Origin: Lysinibacillus sp. SGAir0095
GTDB taxonomy: Bacteria; Bacillota; Bacilli; Bacillales_A; Planococcaceae
Assembly (NCBI RefSeq): GCF_005491425.1
Contig: NZ_CP028083.1
Location: 3,656,001-3,720,000, forward strand
Reading direction: 5' to 3'
DNA: 64,000 nt
Numbering within the stretch: position 1 is the first letter of the stretch; each line of letters starts with the position of its first letter. Positions 8,979 through 17,729 of the stretch are shown here, piece after piece. A program made the position numbers and the translations under genes. Below the pieces are notes generated by a model that did no database searches, was not told the origin of the DNA, and worked only from the letters and a program-made list of their open reading frames with translations.

Positions 8979-9806
8979 TTATTTCCAAAAATCATCGAAA
9001 ATTGTAATCGGCAAGTGACGTTTATGTTGAGTTTTTAAATAGTGACCCTCGATAATTGCTCTAACTTCCTCTGTCACTTCTTTACCTTCCAAATAATCAT
9101 CAACCGCTTCATATGTCACACCCAATGCCGTTTCATCAGGCAACGCTGGTCGATCTTCTTCTAAATCGGCTGTTGGTGTTTTCAAGTATAAGTGATCTGG
9201 ACAGCCCAAGTGGACTAGAATTTGTTTGCCTTGTCTTTTATTCAAACGGAAAATAGGAGTTAAATCTACACCACCATCACCGTATTTCGTATAAAATCCC
9301 GATATTGCTTCTGCAGCATGGTCAGTCCCAACTACTACCCCATTTTTCATGGCCGCAATGGAATACTGAACCTTCATGCGTTCACGAGCTTTTTCATTCC
9401 CTTTTGCAAAATCACTTAAGCGAATGCCAGCTTCCTCTAAAGCAGCAACACTTGCATCTACCGCTTTTTTAATATTTACCTCAATTACTTCCGTTGGTTG
9501 AATAAAGGCAAGAGCATCTTGGCAATCCGCCTCATCCGCCTGCACTCCATAAGGTAAGCGAACGGCAATGGTTGAGTATTTTTCTTCTCCAAGCTCTTCG
9601 TTCAACTCATTTACAGCAATTTGAATCAGCTTTCCGGTTAAAGTAGAGTCTTGCCCACCACTTACTGCAATAACAAAACTTTTCATAAAGGAATGCTTGC
9701 TTGCGTATTCCTTTAAAAAGTTGACGGATTTGCGAACTTCTTCTTCGGGATTAATTTCAGGCAGAACCTTTAACTCTTCGATAATTTGTTTTTGCAAATC
9801 TTGCAT
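8979..9806 (-). CDS. nadE: NH3-dependent NAD(+) synthetase
   Basis: 275-residue NadE that amidates nicotinate adenine dinucleotide to NAD with ammonia and ATP. The PP-loop is [14 protein letters not shown] (about residue 46); the [19 protein letters not shown] and [10 protein letters not shown] blocks are the nucleotide and deamido-NAD sites of the family. There is no glutaminase domain, so it is the ammonia-using form. The start has AGGAGTG 7 bases upstream. It lies 14 bases after pncB, so the two consecutive ends of the nicotinate salvage route are one operon. Confidence 0.96.
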   Translation of the reverse strand: MQDLQKQIIEELKVLPEINPEEEVRKSVNFLKEYASKHSFMKSFVIAVSGGQDSTLTGKLIQIAVNELNEELGEEKYSTIAVRLPYGVQADEADCQDALAFIQPTEVIEVNIKKAVDASVAALEEAGIRLSDFAKGNEKARERMKVQYSIAAMKNGVVVGTDHAAEAISGFYTKYGDGGVDLTPIFRLNKRQGKQILVHLGCPDHLYLKTPTADLEEDRPALPDETALGVTYEAVDDYLEGKEVTEEVRAIIEGHYLKTQHKRHLPITIFDDFWK

Positions 9807-9820
9807 GAACAGTCACTCCT

Positions 9821-11290
9821 TTACTGATTTTCAATATCATGAATCATATTGCGAACCTCTTCAATATTTCGCATTTTGTTATCCCAGCATTTTTTGCTTA
9901 GGTCAACCGGATACTCTTCAGGATTAAGTGAACGCTTATATTCATCCCATAATAGCTCTAAATTTTCAAATGCATATCGTTTCATTTCTTCAACCGAAGG
10001 ACTTTCATAAATAACCTTTCCTCCATCTACTACTTTGACATGCAATTCCTTTGCATCAAAATTCGTTACAAATTTCGAGATAAAGGTATGCACAGGGTGG
10101 AACATTTTTATCCGTTCTTCATTTTGCGGATTCTCATCAGCCATCGCAATATAATCGCCTTCCGCTTTTCCATTTTCCCTATTAATAATCCGATATACCT
10201 TCTTTAACCCTGGTGTAGATACCTTCTCTGCATTCGCAGTAATTTTAATCGTATCTTCCATTTCACCGGATTCATTTTCAATGGAGACTAATTTATATAC
10301 AGCACCTAACGCCGGTTGATCGTATGCAGTAATTAATTTTGTTCCAATTCCCCAAGAATCGACCTTTGCATCCTGAGCTTTTAAATTTAATATTGTGTAC
10401 TCATCTAAATCATTCGATACAATGATTTTTGCATCTGTAAAACCTGCTTCATCTAGCATTCGTCTTGCTTCCTTAGATAGAAAAGAAATGTCTCCGCTAT
10501 CCAATCGAATGCCGACAAAATTAATTTTATCTCCCAATTCTTTTGCTACACGAATCGCATTGGGTACACCAGATTTTAATGTATTATAAGTATCTACTAA
10601 AAATACGCAATCTTTATGTCGCTTTGCATAAGAATGGAATGCCTCATACTCATTTCGATACGCTTGCACCATAGCATGTGCATGTGTACCAGAAACAGGA
10701 ATATTAAACAGCTTACCAGCACGAACATTTGAAGTAGAATCAAAACCGCCAATTATAGCAGCTCTCGATCCCCATATTGCCGCATCCATTTCCTGAGCTC
10801 TACGGGAACCAAATTCGGCTGCTACTTCATTTTTGATAATTTGTTTAATACGACTTGCTTTTGTAGCAATTAAAGTTTGGTAATTTACAATATTTAAAAG
10901 GGCCGTTTCTATTAACTGTGCTTCCACCAGAGGTGCTTCGATTCTTAAAAGCGGCTCATTTGCAAATACAAGTTCCCCTTCTTTCACAGAATAAACCGAT
11001 CCGGTGAAATTAAGATCTTTTAAGTAATGAATAAAATCCTCTTTGTAACCCAGTTCTTTTGATAAGAATGCAATGTCACTTTCCGAAAAACGAAAATCTT
11101 TCAAGTATTGTAGAATTCTTTCCAATCCCGCAAATACAGCATATCCGTTCCCAAAAGGTAGCTTTCTAAAATATAATTCAAAAACAGCTTTTCGATTGTG
11201 GACGCCATCCGCCCAGTAGCTCTCCGCCATATTGATTTGATATAAATCCGTGTGTAAAGTTAAGCTATCGTCAGCAAAATTTGATTTCAT
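9821..11290 (-). CDS. pncB: Nicotinate phosphoribosyltransferase
   Basis: 489-residue PncB. It joins nicotinate to PRPP to give nicotinate mononucleotide, the first step of the salvage route to NAD. It has the N-terminal LHTDLYQINMAESYW substrate loop, the FGSRRAQEMDAA block, and SGTHAHAMVQAY with the conserved His. It is the longer Firmicute form, with a C-terminal extension. The start has AAGGGG 8 bases upstream. It is transcribed with nadE (14-base gap). No riboswitch was seen in front of it. Confidence 0.95.
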   Translation of the reverse strand: MKSNFADDSLTLHTDLYQINMAESYWADGVHNRKAVFELYFRKLPFGNGYAVFAGLERILQYLKDFRFSESDIAFLSKELGYKEDFIHYLKDLNFTGSVYSVKEGELVFANEPLLRIEAPLVEAQLIETALLNIVNYQTLIATKASRIKQIIKNEVAAEFGSRRAQEMDAAIWGSRAAIIGGFDSTSNVRAGKLFNIPVSGTHAHAMVQAYRNEYEAFHSYAKRHKDCVFLVDTYNTLKSGVPNAIRVAKELGDKINFVGIRLDSGDISFLSKEARRMLDEAGFTDAKIIVSNDLDEYTILNLKAQDAKVDSWGIGTKLITAYDQPALGAVYKLVSIENESGEMEDTIKITANAEKVSTPGLKKVYRIINRENGKAEGDYIAMADENPQNEERIKMFHPVHTFISKFVTNFDAKELHVKVVDGGKVIYESPSVEEMKRYAFENLELLWDEYKRSLNPEEYPVDLSKKCWDNKMRNIEEVRNMIHDIENQ

Positions 11291-11562
11291 ATGATGCCCC
11301 TTCTTCCAGTTTCATAATTAGTCATAGTATACACTATTTAACAATAAACTAGATATTGATTTAACCCCCTTTCCTTAGCACCATATTAATTAATGTTAAA
11401 TTTCATAACATTCCCATCTTAAAAGTTACCATTCTAGTATGCTATGCTACTCGAAAATTTTAGAATGTAACGCTTTTATATATTAATCCTCCTCCTTTTT
11501 GAAATCAAACCATTATAAATGTTACATTTCCTTACGTAAAATTTTAAAAAACTATTGAATTT

Positions 11563-11591
11563 TTGAAAAAATCATATTATTATGTTAGATA
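11563..11591 (+). promoter_or_regulatory. Candidate sigma-A promoter of the FetAB-like operon
   Basis: TTGAAA (11563-11568), a 17-base spacer and TAGATA (11586-11591). Transcription would start near 11598 and give an untranslated leader of about 280 bases. Confidence 0.5.
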
Positions 11592-11597
11592 TAGTGA

Positions 11598-11793
11598 CAC
11601 GAGGTAATTGAACTAAGAAGCCAATCAAGTAATTTTTTTAAAATTTCCATAGGATTCTTTTTTAACAATTACCTTTAAGGAAAGTCTTTCTTTTCTCCTA
11701 TTGTCGATTCCTAGACTTGTTCCCCTTAGCAAGCTAGTGATCAATACCTTTTTGCTAACTCGTGCCCCCAAATCTTACGAGTTAGCTTTTTTT
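11598..11793 (+). promoter_or_regulatory. Attenuator-like leader RNA of unknown class
   Basis: The long leader contains AGGTAATTG (11602-11610) with its perfect complement CAATTACCT (11666-11674), closing a large helix. Further on, TTAGCAA (11726-11732) can pair with TTGCTAA (11752-11758), and the latter overlaps the left arm of the terminator at 11754-11793. The two structures exclude each other, as in riboswitches and attenuators. I could not match it to T-box, S-box, yybP-ykoY, M-box, NiCo, fluoride or purine consensus sequences. Confidence 0.5.
11754..11793 (+). terminator. Terminator inside the FetAB-like leader
   Basis: GCTAACTCGT (11754-11763) and ACGAGTTAGC (11777-11786) are perfect 10-base arms followed by seven T. 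It lies 86 bases before the first gene of the operon, so it must act as a premature terminator or end an upstream small RNA. Confidence 0.8.
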
Positions 11794-11878
11794 GTTTTTC
11801 GTTCTGGATAAACCCTATTTCATTCCAGCTCAATCCAGCGTTATAATATACTTAATTTTTACATATTAGGAGAAAAAC

Positions 11879-12613
11879 ATGAAAGAAACTTTCACTTCTG
11901 CTATTCACTTTGAAAATGTCAGTTATCAAGTGAATCAAATGTCCATTTTGGATAATATTAGCGGCACTTTTTATAAAGGGAAAATTACTACTCTTGTTGG
12001 ACCATCCGGAGCCGGAAAAACAACACTTTTAAAAATGTGCAACGCCCTTATTTCTCCTACTTCTGGAGAGATTTTTATTGATTCAACTTCAATTCTTTCG
12101 ATGGAACCTACAGCTCTTCGAAAAAATATCGGTATTGTTCTACAAAATGCACCGATTATTCGAGGTACAGTATTTGAAAACATTGCATTACCTTTTACAT
12201 TACAGCAGAAAAAATTAACTGAAAATGAAGCAATTTTATTTTTAGAAGTTGCAGGAATTGACCATACTTTTTTATATCGTCAGGCAGAAGATTTATCGGG
12301 AGGCCAAAAGCAAAAACTATCAATCGCTCGGTCACTTGTAAATAAACCTAAAATTCTCCTTCTCGATGAAATTACGTCAGCTCTGGACCCTACTTCTGCA
12401 AGCGAAATCGAACAGCTCATTTTTAGAATCAACAAAGAATCACAAGTAACGATTATTTGGATTACACATAATATCGAACAAGCAAAAAGAATTGGCGACT
12501 TTACGTGGATTATGATGGAAGGTCAATTGTTAGAAAGTGGTAAAAGCAATATACTAAGTACTTCAAGGAACGAACAGGTTCAGCATTTTTTGAATGGAGT
12601 ACATGCAAAATGA
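11879..12613 (+). CDS. ABC transporter ATP-binding protein (FetA/YbbL-like)
   Basis: 244 residues with Walker A GPSGAGKTT, signature DLSGGQKQKLSIARSL, Walker B ILLLDEITSALDP and the H-loop His in WITHN. The permease gene that follows starts inside its stop codon (ATGA) and belongs to the FetB/UPF0014 family, which assigns this ATPase to that family. In E. coli FetAB is linked to iron export and peroxide tolerance; here the metal is not known. The start has AGGAG 7 bases upstream. Control is probably by the leader and terminator at 11598-11793. Confidence 0.85.
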   Translation: MKETFTSAIHFENVSYQVNQMSILDNISGTFYKGKITTLVGPSGAGKTTLLKMCNALISPTSGEIFIDSTSILSMEPTALRKNIGIVLQNAPIIRGTVFENIALPFTLQQKKLTENEAILFLEVAGIDHTFLYRQAEDLSGGQKQKLSIARSLVNKPKILLLDEITSALDPTSASEIEQLIFRINKESQVTIIWITHNIEQAKRIGDFTWIMMEGQLLESGKSNILSTSRNEQVQHFLNGVHAK

Positions 12614-13368
12614 CCTATACATCACTCTCCCTAACATTAATTTTCGTCCTGGTTCCATTCGCCTTATCAAAAGCATTAAAGCTCGAACTCGAAAAAGATA
12701 CAATCATCGCCACTCTACGTTCCATTATTCAATTATTGGCTGTCGGTTATGTATTAAAGTTCGTTTTTGATGCCGAAAGCTTTGTCTATATGTTGTTAAT
12801 GATTTCATTAATGATACTAGCTGCTACGTTAAATGCCCGAAAAAAAGGGAAAGCTATTAAGGGGATCACATGGAAAATTTCGATAACTCTTATTATCGTG
12901 GAGGCTATCACACAAGGGATTCTTTTAGGATTTGAAATTGTACCAGCTACAGCACAATACATCATTCCAATAAGCGGTATGTTAATCGGAAACTCAATGG
13001 TATTATCCATCCTTTTCTTAAACCGCTTTTCTGCAGAGATTGAATCTAGCCGCGATCAGATTGAACTAATTTTATCCCTTGGAGGAACACCAAAACAAGC
13101 CATCCACGGCCAACTAAAAAACGCAATTCGCGCGAGTATGATTCCTACAATAGAAAGCCAAAAAACAATCGGACTGGTACAATTGCCCGGAATGATGAGC
13201 GGTCAAATAATCGGTGGAGCAGATCCTGTACAAGCCGTACAATTCCAATTGCTAATTATTTTCGCATTACTGACTACTGCCGCTTTATCCAGTATTTTAA
13301 TCGGATTATTAAGCTACCCAAGTTTATTTAATGAACGTATGCAATTGATAAAAAACACAACTTCTTAA
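12610..13368 (+). CDS. FetB/UPF0014-family ABC permease
   Basis: 252 residues with about seven membrane helices. The family signature LLAVGYVLKFVF lies near residue 42, and the GMLIGNSMVLSI and QLPGMMSGQIIGGADP blocks are typical of FetB/YbbM permeases. It overlaps the ATPase gene by four bases, so the two are coupled. The proposed role is export of iron or another metal across the cytoplasmic membrane. No terminator is obvious in the 87-base gap to the next gene, but that gene has its own ribosome site and a TATAAT-like element near 13422. Confidence 0.87.
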   Translation: MTYTSLSLTLIFVLVPFALSKALKLELEKDTIIATLRSIIQLLAVGYVLKFVFDAESFVYMLLMISLMILAATLNARKKGKAIKGITWKISITLIIVEAITQGILLGFEIVPATAQYIIPISGMLIGNSMVLSILFLNRFSAEIESSRDQIELILSLGGTPKQAIHGQLKNAIRASMIPTIESQKTIGLVQLPGMMSGQIIGGADPVQAVQFQLLIIFALLTTAALSSILIGLLSYPSLFNERMQLIKNTTS

Positions 13369-13455
13369 ATTAGAAAATTTGTACTTTTCCCAATTCAATA
13401 TTATTATTTTTTTCTGTGATATAATAATTGCAAAAATAGAAATGAGGTACCAATT

Positions 13456-14433
13456 ATGCCAGTATTACGTGATTTTTTTATTACTTTATCTGAGAACCAA
13501 TTCTTAAATAGTGCCGCTCAAAAATATGGTTTAAAAATGGGTGCACAAAATGTAGTAGCAGGAACTAATATCCCAGAAGTAATCCAAAGCATGAAAGAAT
13601 TGAATGCTCAAGGTATTTCTTGTACTGTTGATAACCTGGGTGAATTCGTTTACGAAAAATCAGAAGCGACAAAAGCAAAGGATAGAATCCTTGAAGTCAT
13701 TGAAGCTATCCATGAAAACGATGTGGATGCTCACATCTCTCTTAAACCATCTCAACTTGGTTTAGATATCGACTACGATTTTTGTTACGATAATTTAATG
13801 GAAATCGTAGGAAAAGCGCACGAATATAAAATCCATGTCAACTTTGATATGGAAAATTATGATCGTCTTCAGCCGTCATTCGATTTGTTAGACCAAATTT
13901 CACAAGTGTACGACAATGTCGGTACAGTAATTCAAGCTTATTTCTTCAATGCTCAGGAAAATACTGAGAAGTATAAAAACTATCGTTTACGTATTGTAAA
14001 AGGTGCTTATAAAGAGCCGGCAGAAGTTGCTTACCAAGATAAAAACGATATCGATCTAAACTTCATCGAGTTAATTGAATATCATTTATTACATGGAAAA
14101 TTCACATCAATCGCAACACATGACCACAATGTCATTAACCATGTAAAACAATTTGTAAAAGATAACAATATTCCTAATGATAAATTTGAATTCCAAATGC
14201 TTTACGGCTTCCGTAAAGAAATGCAATTAGATCTGGCTAAAGAAGGCTATAACTTCTGTACGTATGTCCCATTTGGGAATGACTGGTACGGCTACTTTAT
14301 GCGCCGTTTAGCAGAACGCCCGCAAAACATTAACCTTGTAACAAAACAAGTTTTCACTAAGAAAACAAATACTGTTCTTGGGGTAGCTGCTGCTGCATTC
14401 GTTCTAGGTCGCCTTACAAAAAAATCAAAATAA
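13456..14433 (+). CDS. Proline dehydrogenase
   Basis: 325-residue FAD-dependent proline dehydrogenase (PutB/FadM type) that oxidises proline to pyrroline-5-carboxylate at the membrane surface. The barrel carries RIVKGAYKEP, IATHDHNVI and FQMLYGFRKEMQ, and the C-terminal substrate helix is YVPFGNDWYGYFMRRLAERPQN, whose paired Arg residues bind the proline carboxylate. A hydrophobic C-terminal segment (VLGVAAAAFVLGRL) may help it sit at the membrane. No pyrroline-5-carboxylate dehydrogenase lies nearby. It appears to be a single-gene unit ended by the terminator at 14484. Confidence 0.93.
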   Translation: MPVLRDFFITLSENQFLNSAAQKYGLKMGAQNVVAGTNIPEVIQSMKELNAQGISCTVDNLGEFVYEKSEATKAKDRILEVIEAIHENDVDAHISLKPSQLGLDIDYDFCYDNLMEIVGKAHEYKIHVNFDMENYDRLQPSFDLLDQISQVYDNVGTVIQAYFFNAQENTEKYKNYRLRIVKGAYKEPAEVAYQDKNDIDLNFIELIEYHLLHGKFTSIATHDHNVINHVKQFVKDNNIPNDKFEFQMLYGFRKEMQLDLAKEGYNFCTYVPFGNDWYGYFMRRLAERPQNINLVTKQVFTKKTNTVLGVAAAAFVLGRLTKKSK

Positions 14434-14483
14434 AATTGCAACGAGGATGAGCCATTTTTGCAGCCATCCTAAAAGCACATAAA

Positions 14484-14513
14484 AAAGAGGCTGTTACGAC
14501 AGCCTCTTTTTTT
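14484..14513 (+). terminator. Bidirectional terminator between proline dehydrogenase and desR
   Basis: AAAGAGGCTGT and ACAGCCTCTTT are perfect 11-base arms around TACG, with A residues before and T residues after, so it can serve both converging genes. Confidence 0.85.
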
Positions 14514-14530
14514 AATACACGAAATTCTCT

Positions 14531-15139
14531 TTATTTATTCCATCCTTTTTCTTTAAATCTTGATATGGCTTCAATTCGATTGCCCACACCCAGCTTATCT
14601 AAAATAGTGGATATATAATTCCGCACAGTACCTGCGGACAAAAAGAGCTCCGCTGCTATTTCTTTAGTCGTTTTTCCTTCAGCAACCAGCTCTAATACTT
14701 GGCTTTCTCTCTCTGTTAATGGGTTTTCACTATCGTCCTCATAAACAAAGTCCACAAGCTCCGGTGCATAAATCCGTCGCCCATCTTTGATCACTCTGAT
14801 GGAATTCACCAATTCTTCAATCGGGCTATCCTTTAACAAGTAACCACGCACACCTGCTTTTCTTGCTCTTTCAAAGTAGCCAGGTCTAGCAAAAGTAGTC
14901 AAAATAATGATTTTACAAGATGAATTTTCCTGCAAGCTTTCCGCTGCATCAAGTCCTGTTTTCACAGGCATTTCTATATCCATAATACATATATCCGGCT
15001 TTAGTTCATTAACCAGTTCGACTGCCTCTTCACCGTTTTTAGCAATGCCGACTACTTCCATATCATCTTCCATATTAAGTAGTGATTTCATCGCACCAAG
15101 TAACATTCCTTGATCTTCAGCTATCACAATTCGAATCAT
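14531..15139 (-). CDS. desR: Response regulator DesR (NarL/LuxR type)
   Basis: 202 residues. The receiver domain has the phosphorylated Asp at position 54 (CIMDIEMP), Thr in ILTTFARPGYF and Lys in YLLKDSP. The C-terminal LuxR-type helix-turn-helix reads LTERESQVLELVAEGKTTKE. It matches B. subtilis DesR closely, which activates the fatty-acid desaturase gene des when membranes stiffen in the cold. The start is ATG 15139, with AGGAAG 8 bases upstream; a 14-codon extension would run into the kinase gene. It begins one base after the desK stop, so the pair is coupled. Confidence 0.93.
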   Translation of the reverse strand: MIRIVIAEDQGMLLGAMKSLLNMEDDMEVVGIAKNGEEAVELVNELKPDICIMDIEMPVKTGLDAAESLQENSSCKIIILTTFARPGYFERARKAGVRGYLLKDSPIEELVNSIRVIKDGRRIYAPELVDFVYEDDSENPLTERESQVLELVAEGKTTKEIAAELFLSAGTVRNYISTILDKLGVGNRIEAISRFKEKGWNK

Positions 15140-15140
15140 G

Positions 15141-16304
15141 TCACACACTTCCTTTCTGATGTGTAATGGCAAGCGGAACACTGATTAACAGTTCAGTACC
15201 ATTTTTACTTTCAATCTGAACAGAGCCGTTAATAAATTCTAAACGTTCTCTCATTCCTTTCAAACCGTTCCCAGCGATATTTAACTTTTCGTTAAACCCT
15301 CTACCATCATCGCAAACTGTAAGAAATACTTCATTTTCATTTTTTTCTATTCGTATGGCACATTTTTTTGCTTCGCTATGCTTTACGACATTTGTGATTG
15401 CTTCTTTTAAGCTCATACTTAATACACTTTCCACTAATACTGGCAGTTGTAAATCTACCTTTTCTCCTTGAATTTCAAATTCAATCTCAGCAGCTTGCAG
15501 TATTTGTTTTACTCTAGCTAACTCTTCTTGAATCTTCACCGCACGCATATCCGAAACCAGTTCTCGTACTTCCTTTAACGCGATACTCGCAGTATGACGA
15601 ATATCCTTGATTTCTTGAATGGCTGCTTCTGGATTTTTTGTAACAAGTCGACTAGCTAAATCACTTTTCAAACCAATCATTGAAAGCTTTTGTCCTAATG
15701 TATCGTGTAAATCTCGGGCAATTCTTTGACGCTCTTCGTGAATGATTAATTCCGCGATACGTTCATTCGCCGTTTCAAGCTGTCCTTGCAACTTCTCTCT
15801 TTTATTTTTACTATATAATGTGAATGGTAAAAGTACGACACCTACAACCGTAACAATAATAAACGGCGTTTGGGAGAGAAATAATTCTAGATCAAGGAAA
15901 TACCCTGCAACGAGTGAAATGATTGTAAAACCAATATGTAAGCCATACATTATGAAGAATCCTACTGTGTTTCTGAAATTCCCTATAAAGAAAGCCGTAA
16001 ATAGAGATAAATAAACATAACCATACATCAAGGTCATCGCTATATTTAATACCATTTCAAAGCTAATCCACATGTACAACAAAGCACTTTTTGAATTAAA
16101 AGAAAAATAATGAGATAAAAAGAAAAGTAAAATTAATACAACACCTATCGTAATTTCAAGTAAAGATAATGAGCGGATAATGAAATAGAACGGCATAATA
16201 CAAAAAATTACCCATACATAAATACTTATCCACGGATTTTTCGGTAAAATTGTATACCAGCTTTGCATAACCTTCCTCACACTTCTTGTATTTTCCGTTT
16301 TCAT
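15141..16304 (-). CDS. desK: Membrane-thickness sensor histidine kinase DesK
   Basis: 387 residues: five predicted membrane helices between about residues 25 and 165, a signalling helix, then a HisKA_3 domain with the phosphorylated His at about 200 (ARDLHDTLGQKLSMIGLKSD). The ATPase domain has the N box EAITNVVKHSEAKK and the G motif DDGRGFNEK. In B. subtilis DesK senses increased membrane order at low temperature and switches from phosphatase to kinase toward DesR. Here it lies between des and desR, the same gene order as in Bacillus. A hairpin separates it from des. Confidence 0.93.
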   Translation of the reverse strand: MKTENTRSVRKVMQSWYTILPKNPWISIYVWVIFCIMPFYFIIRSLSLLEITIGVVLILLFFLSHYFSFNSKSALLYMWISFEMVLNIAMTLMYGYVYLSLFTAFFIGNFRNTVGFFIMYGLHIGFTIISLVAGYFLDLELFLSQTPFIIVTVVGVVLLPFTLYSKNKREKLQGQLETANERIAELIIHEERQRIARDLHDTLGQKLSMIGLKSDLASRLVTKNPEAAIQEIKDIRHTASIALKEVRELVSDMRAVKIQEELARVKQILQAAEIEFEIQGEKVDLQLPVLVESVLSMSLKEAITNVVKHSEAKKCAIRIEKNENEVFLTVCDDGRGFNEKLNIAGNGLKGMRERLEFINGSVQIESKNGTELLISVPLAITHQKGSV

Positions 16305-16348
16305 TAGACTGATTTTACATTAATGAAAACCACTTATTTATTAGTATA

Positions 16349-16389
16349 ACAAAATCACGGTGTACCACTAAAGGCAACACCGTGATTTC
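16349..16389 (-). terminator. Hairpin between des and desK
   Basis: AAATCACGGTGT (16352-16363) and ACACCGTGATTT (16377-16388) pair perfectly over 12 bases, followed on the minus strand by TTTTGTTAT. It probably ends most des transcripts and lets some read into desKR. Confidence 0.65.
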
Positions 16390-16426
16390 TATTAAAAACA
16401 TCCCAATGTACTTCTCGAAAAATCCC

Positions 16427-17452
16427 TTAAGCTTGAACAGATTTATTTTTAACTCGTAAAGATTGCTCTACATCTTTAAAAGAAATAAATTTTTTATTCT
16501 TCGCATCATAAAGCTTATAACGAATAGACTCGACACTAGTTTTTAATGTAATCGTTGTTGCTTGTTGCAGAGGAGGAATGGATTCATGTGCCGCTTCTAA
16601 GTTATAATTCGGTACACGTGGCGCTAAATGATGCACATGGTGGAAGCCTATGTTTCCTGTCACCCATTGCAGGATTTTCGGCAGCTTATAATAAGAGCTT
16701 CCTTCAACAGCCGCTTTTACATAATCCCATTCTGTTTCATATTCAAAATACGAATCTTCGTAAGTATGTTGAATATAAAATAACCAAATCCCTAATGCCC
16801 CAGACATAAACATCGTGATTCCATGTACAAGTAAAAAGGTTTGCCAGCCGGTTACAACAATTAAAGTGATACAAATTATCAGTAATGCTGCATTTGTAAA
16901 ATACGTATTCATTCGTTCTTTATTTTTTGCATCACTACGATTCAGGCGATTTGCTACCAACACCAAATATAAAGGACCTAATCCAAACATCACAATTGGA
17001 TTACGATATAAACGATAGCCAAATCGACCAAGTTTAGACTTTTTCAAATACTCATCAACCGTTAACATATCGATATCACCAATACCGCGTTTATCTAAAT
17101 TAGAGCTAGAGGCATGGTGAATCATATGCTCTCTTTTCCATTTTTCATAAGGAAATGAAGTCAAGATTCCCGTAATATTCCCTATAATGGCATTTGCTTT
17201 TTTATTTTTAAAAAACGAGCCATGCGTACAATCATGGAAGATAATAAATGTCCGTACTACAAAACCCGAAGCAAGAATACTGCAGGCTACCGTATACCAC
17301 GGAGAAAACTGTAATAGGTAATATCCAGCTCCCCAAATCACAAGAAGCGGAACGATCGTATTTATTATTTGTAAGATACTAATTTTCAACTGTGATTTTG
17401 CGAAAGGTGCTACGTCTTTCCGTAATTGTTTCGTCTTTTCAGCATCAGTCAT
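16427..17452 (-). CDS. des: Acyl-lipid fatty acid desaturase
   Basis: 341-residue membrane desaturase with the three His clusters of the family: HDCTHGSFF, HMIHH and HHVHHLAP. Four membrane helices lie in pairs before and after the second cluster. It introduces a cis double bond into lipid acyl chains, restoring fluidity in the cold. I start at ATG 17452 (MTDAEKTKQLRK..., as in B. subtilis Des); a TTG two codons upstream is the alternative. desKR follow directly, and a palindrome upstream at 17557-17566 is a likely DesR site. Confidence 0.92.
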   Translation of the reverse strand: MTDAEKTKQLRKDVAPFAKSQLKISILQIINTIVPLLVIWGAGYYLLQFSPWYTVACSILASGFVVRTFIIFHDCTHGSFFKNKKANAIIGNITGILTSFPYEKWKREHMIHHASSSNLDKRGIGDIDMLTVDEYLKKSKLGRFGYRLYRNPIVMFGLGPLYLVLVANRLNRSDAKNKERMNTYFTNAALLIICITLIVVTGWQTFLLVHGITMFMSGALGIWLFYIQHTYEDSYFEYETEWDYVKAAVEGSSYYKLPKILQWVTGNIGFHHVHHLAPRVPNYNLEAAHESIPPLQQATTITLKTSVESIRYKLYDAKNKKFISFKDVEQSLRVKNKSVQA

Positions 17453-17495
17453 AGCCAATTCCTATACCCTCTTTCTTCGTTTTGTTTCTAACTAC

Positions 17496-17566
17496 ATTAT
17501 AAAAAAAGAAGGTTTGGCTTAGTAGGAGCAAACATCATGTTTATTTTATTACAAATGTCATATGAC
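17496..17566 (-). promoter_or_regulatory. des promoter and candidate DesR operator
   Basis: On the minus strand a TATAAT -10 lies at 17501-17496, but nothing close to TTGACA sits 17 bases upstream, as expected for an activated promoter. The perfect palindrome GTCATATGAC (17557-17566) lies about 70 bases upstream of the likely start point, which fits the region DesR covers in B. subtilis. Confidence 0.5.
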
Positions 17567-17729
17567 CAGCTACCAAATTTGGGCAACACTCTTAAAATTA
17601 TTCTAAAATAATATCAAGCAGTTATGAAATACACCTTTTTACATAATTATTCTTCAAACTCTTCGGCTACTATTATTATTCATAAAAAAATGTGGAGAAA
17701 AAACATACCGTTTTTTCTCCACACTAATT

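Noticed and set aside
11598-11793. T-box leader
   Set aside because: No AGGGTGGNACCGCG antiterminator sequence and no tRNA-related gene downstream.
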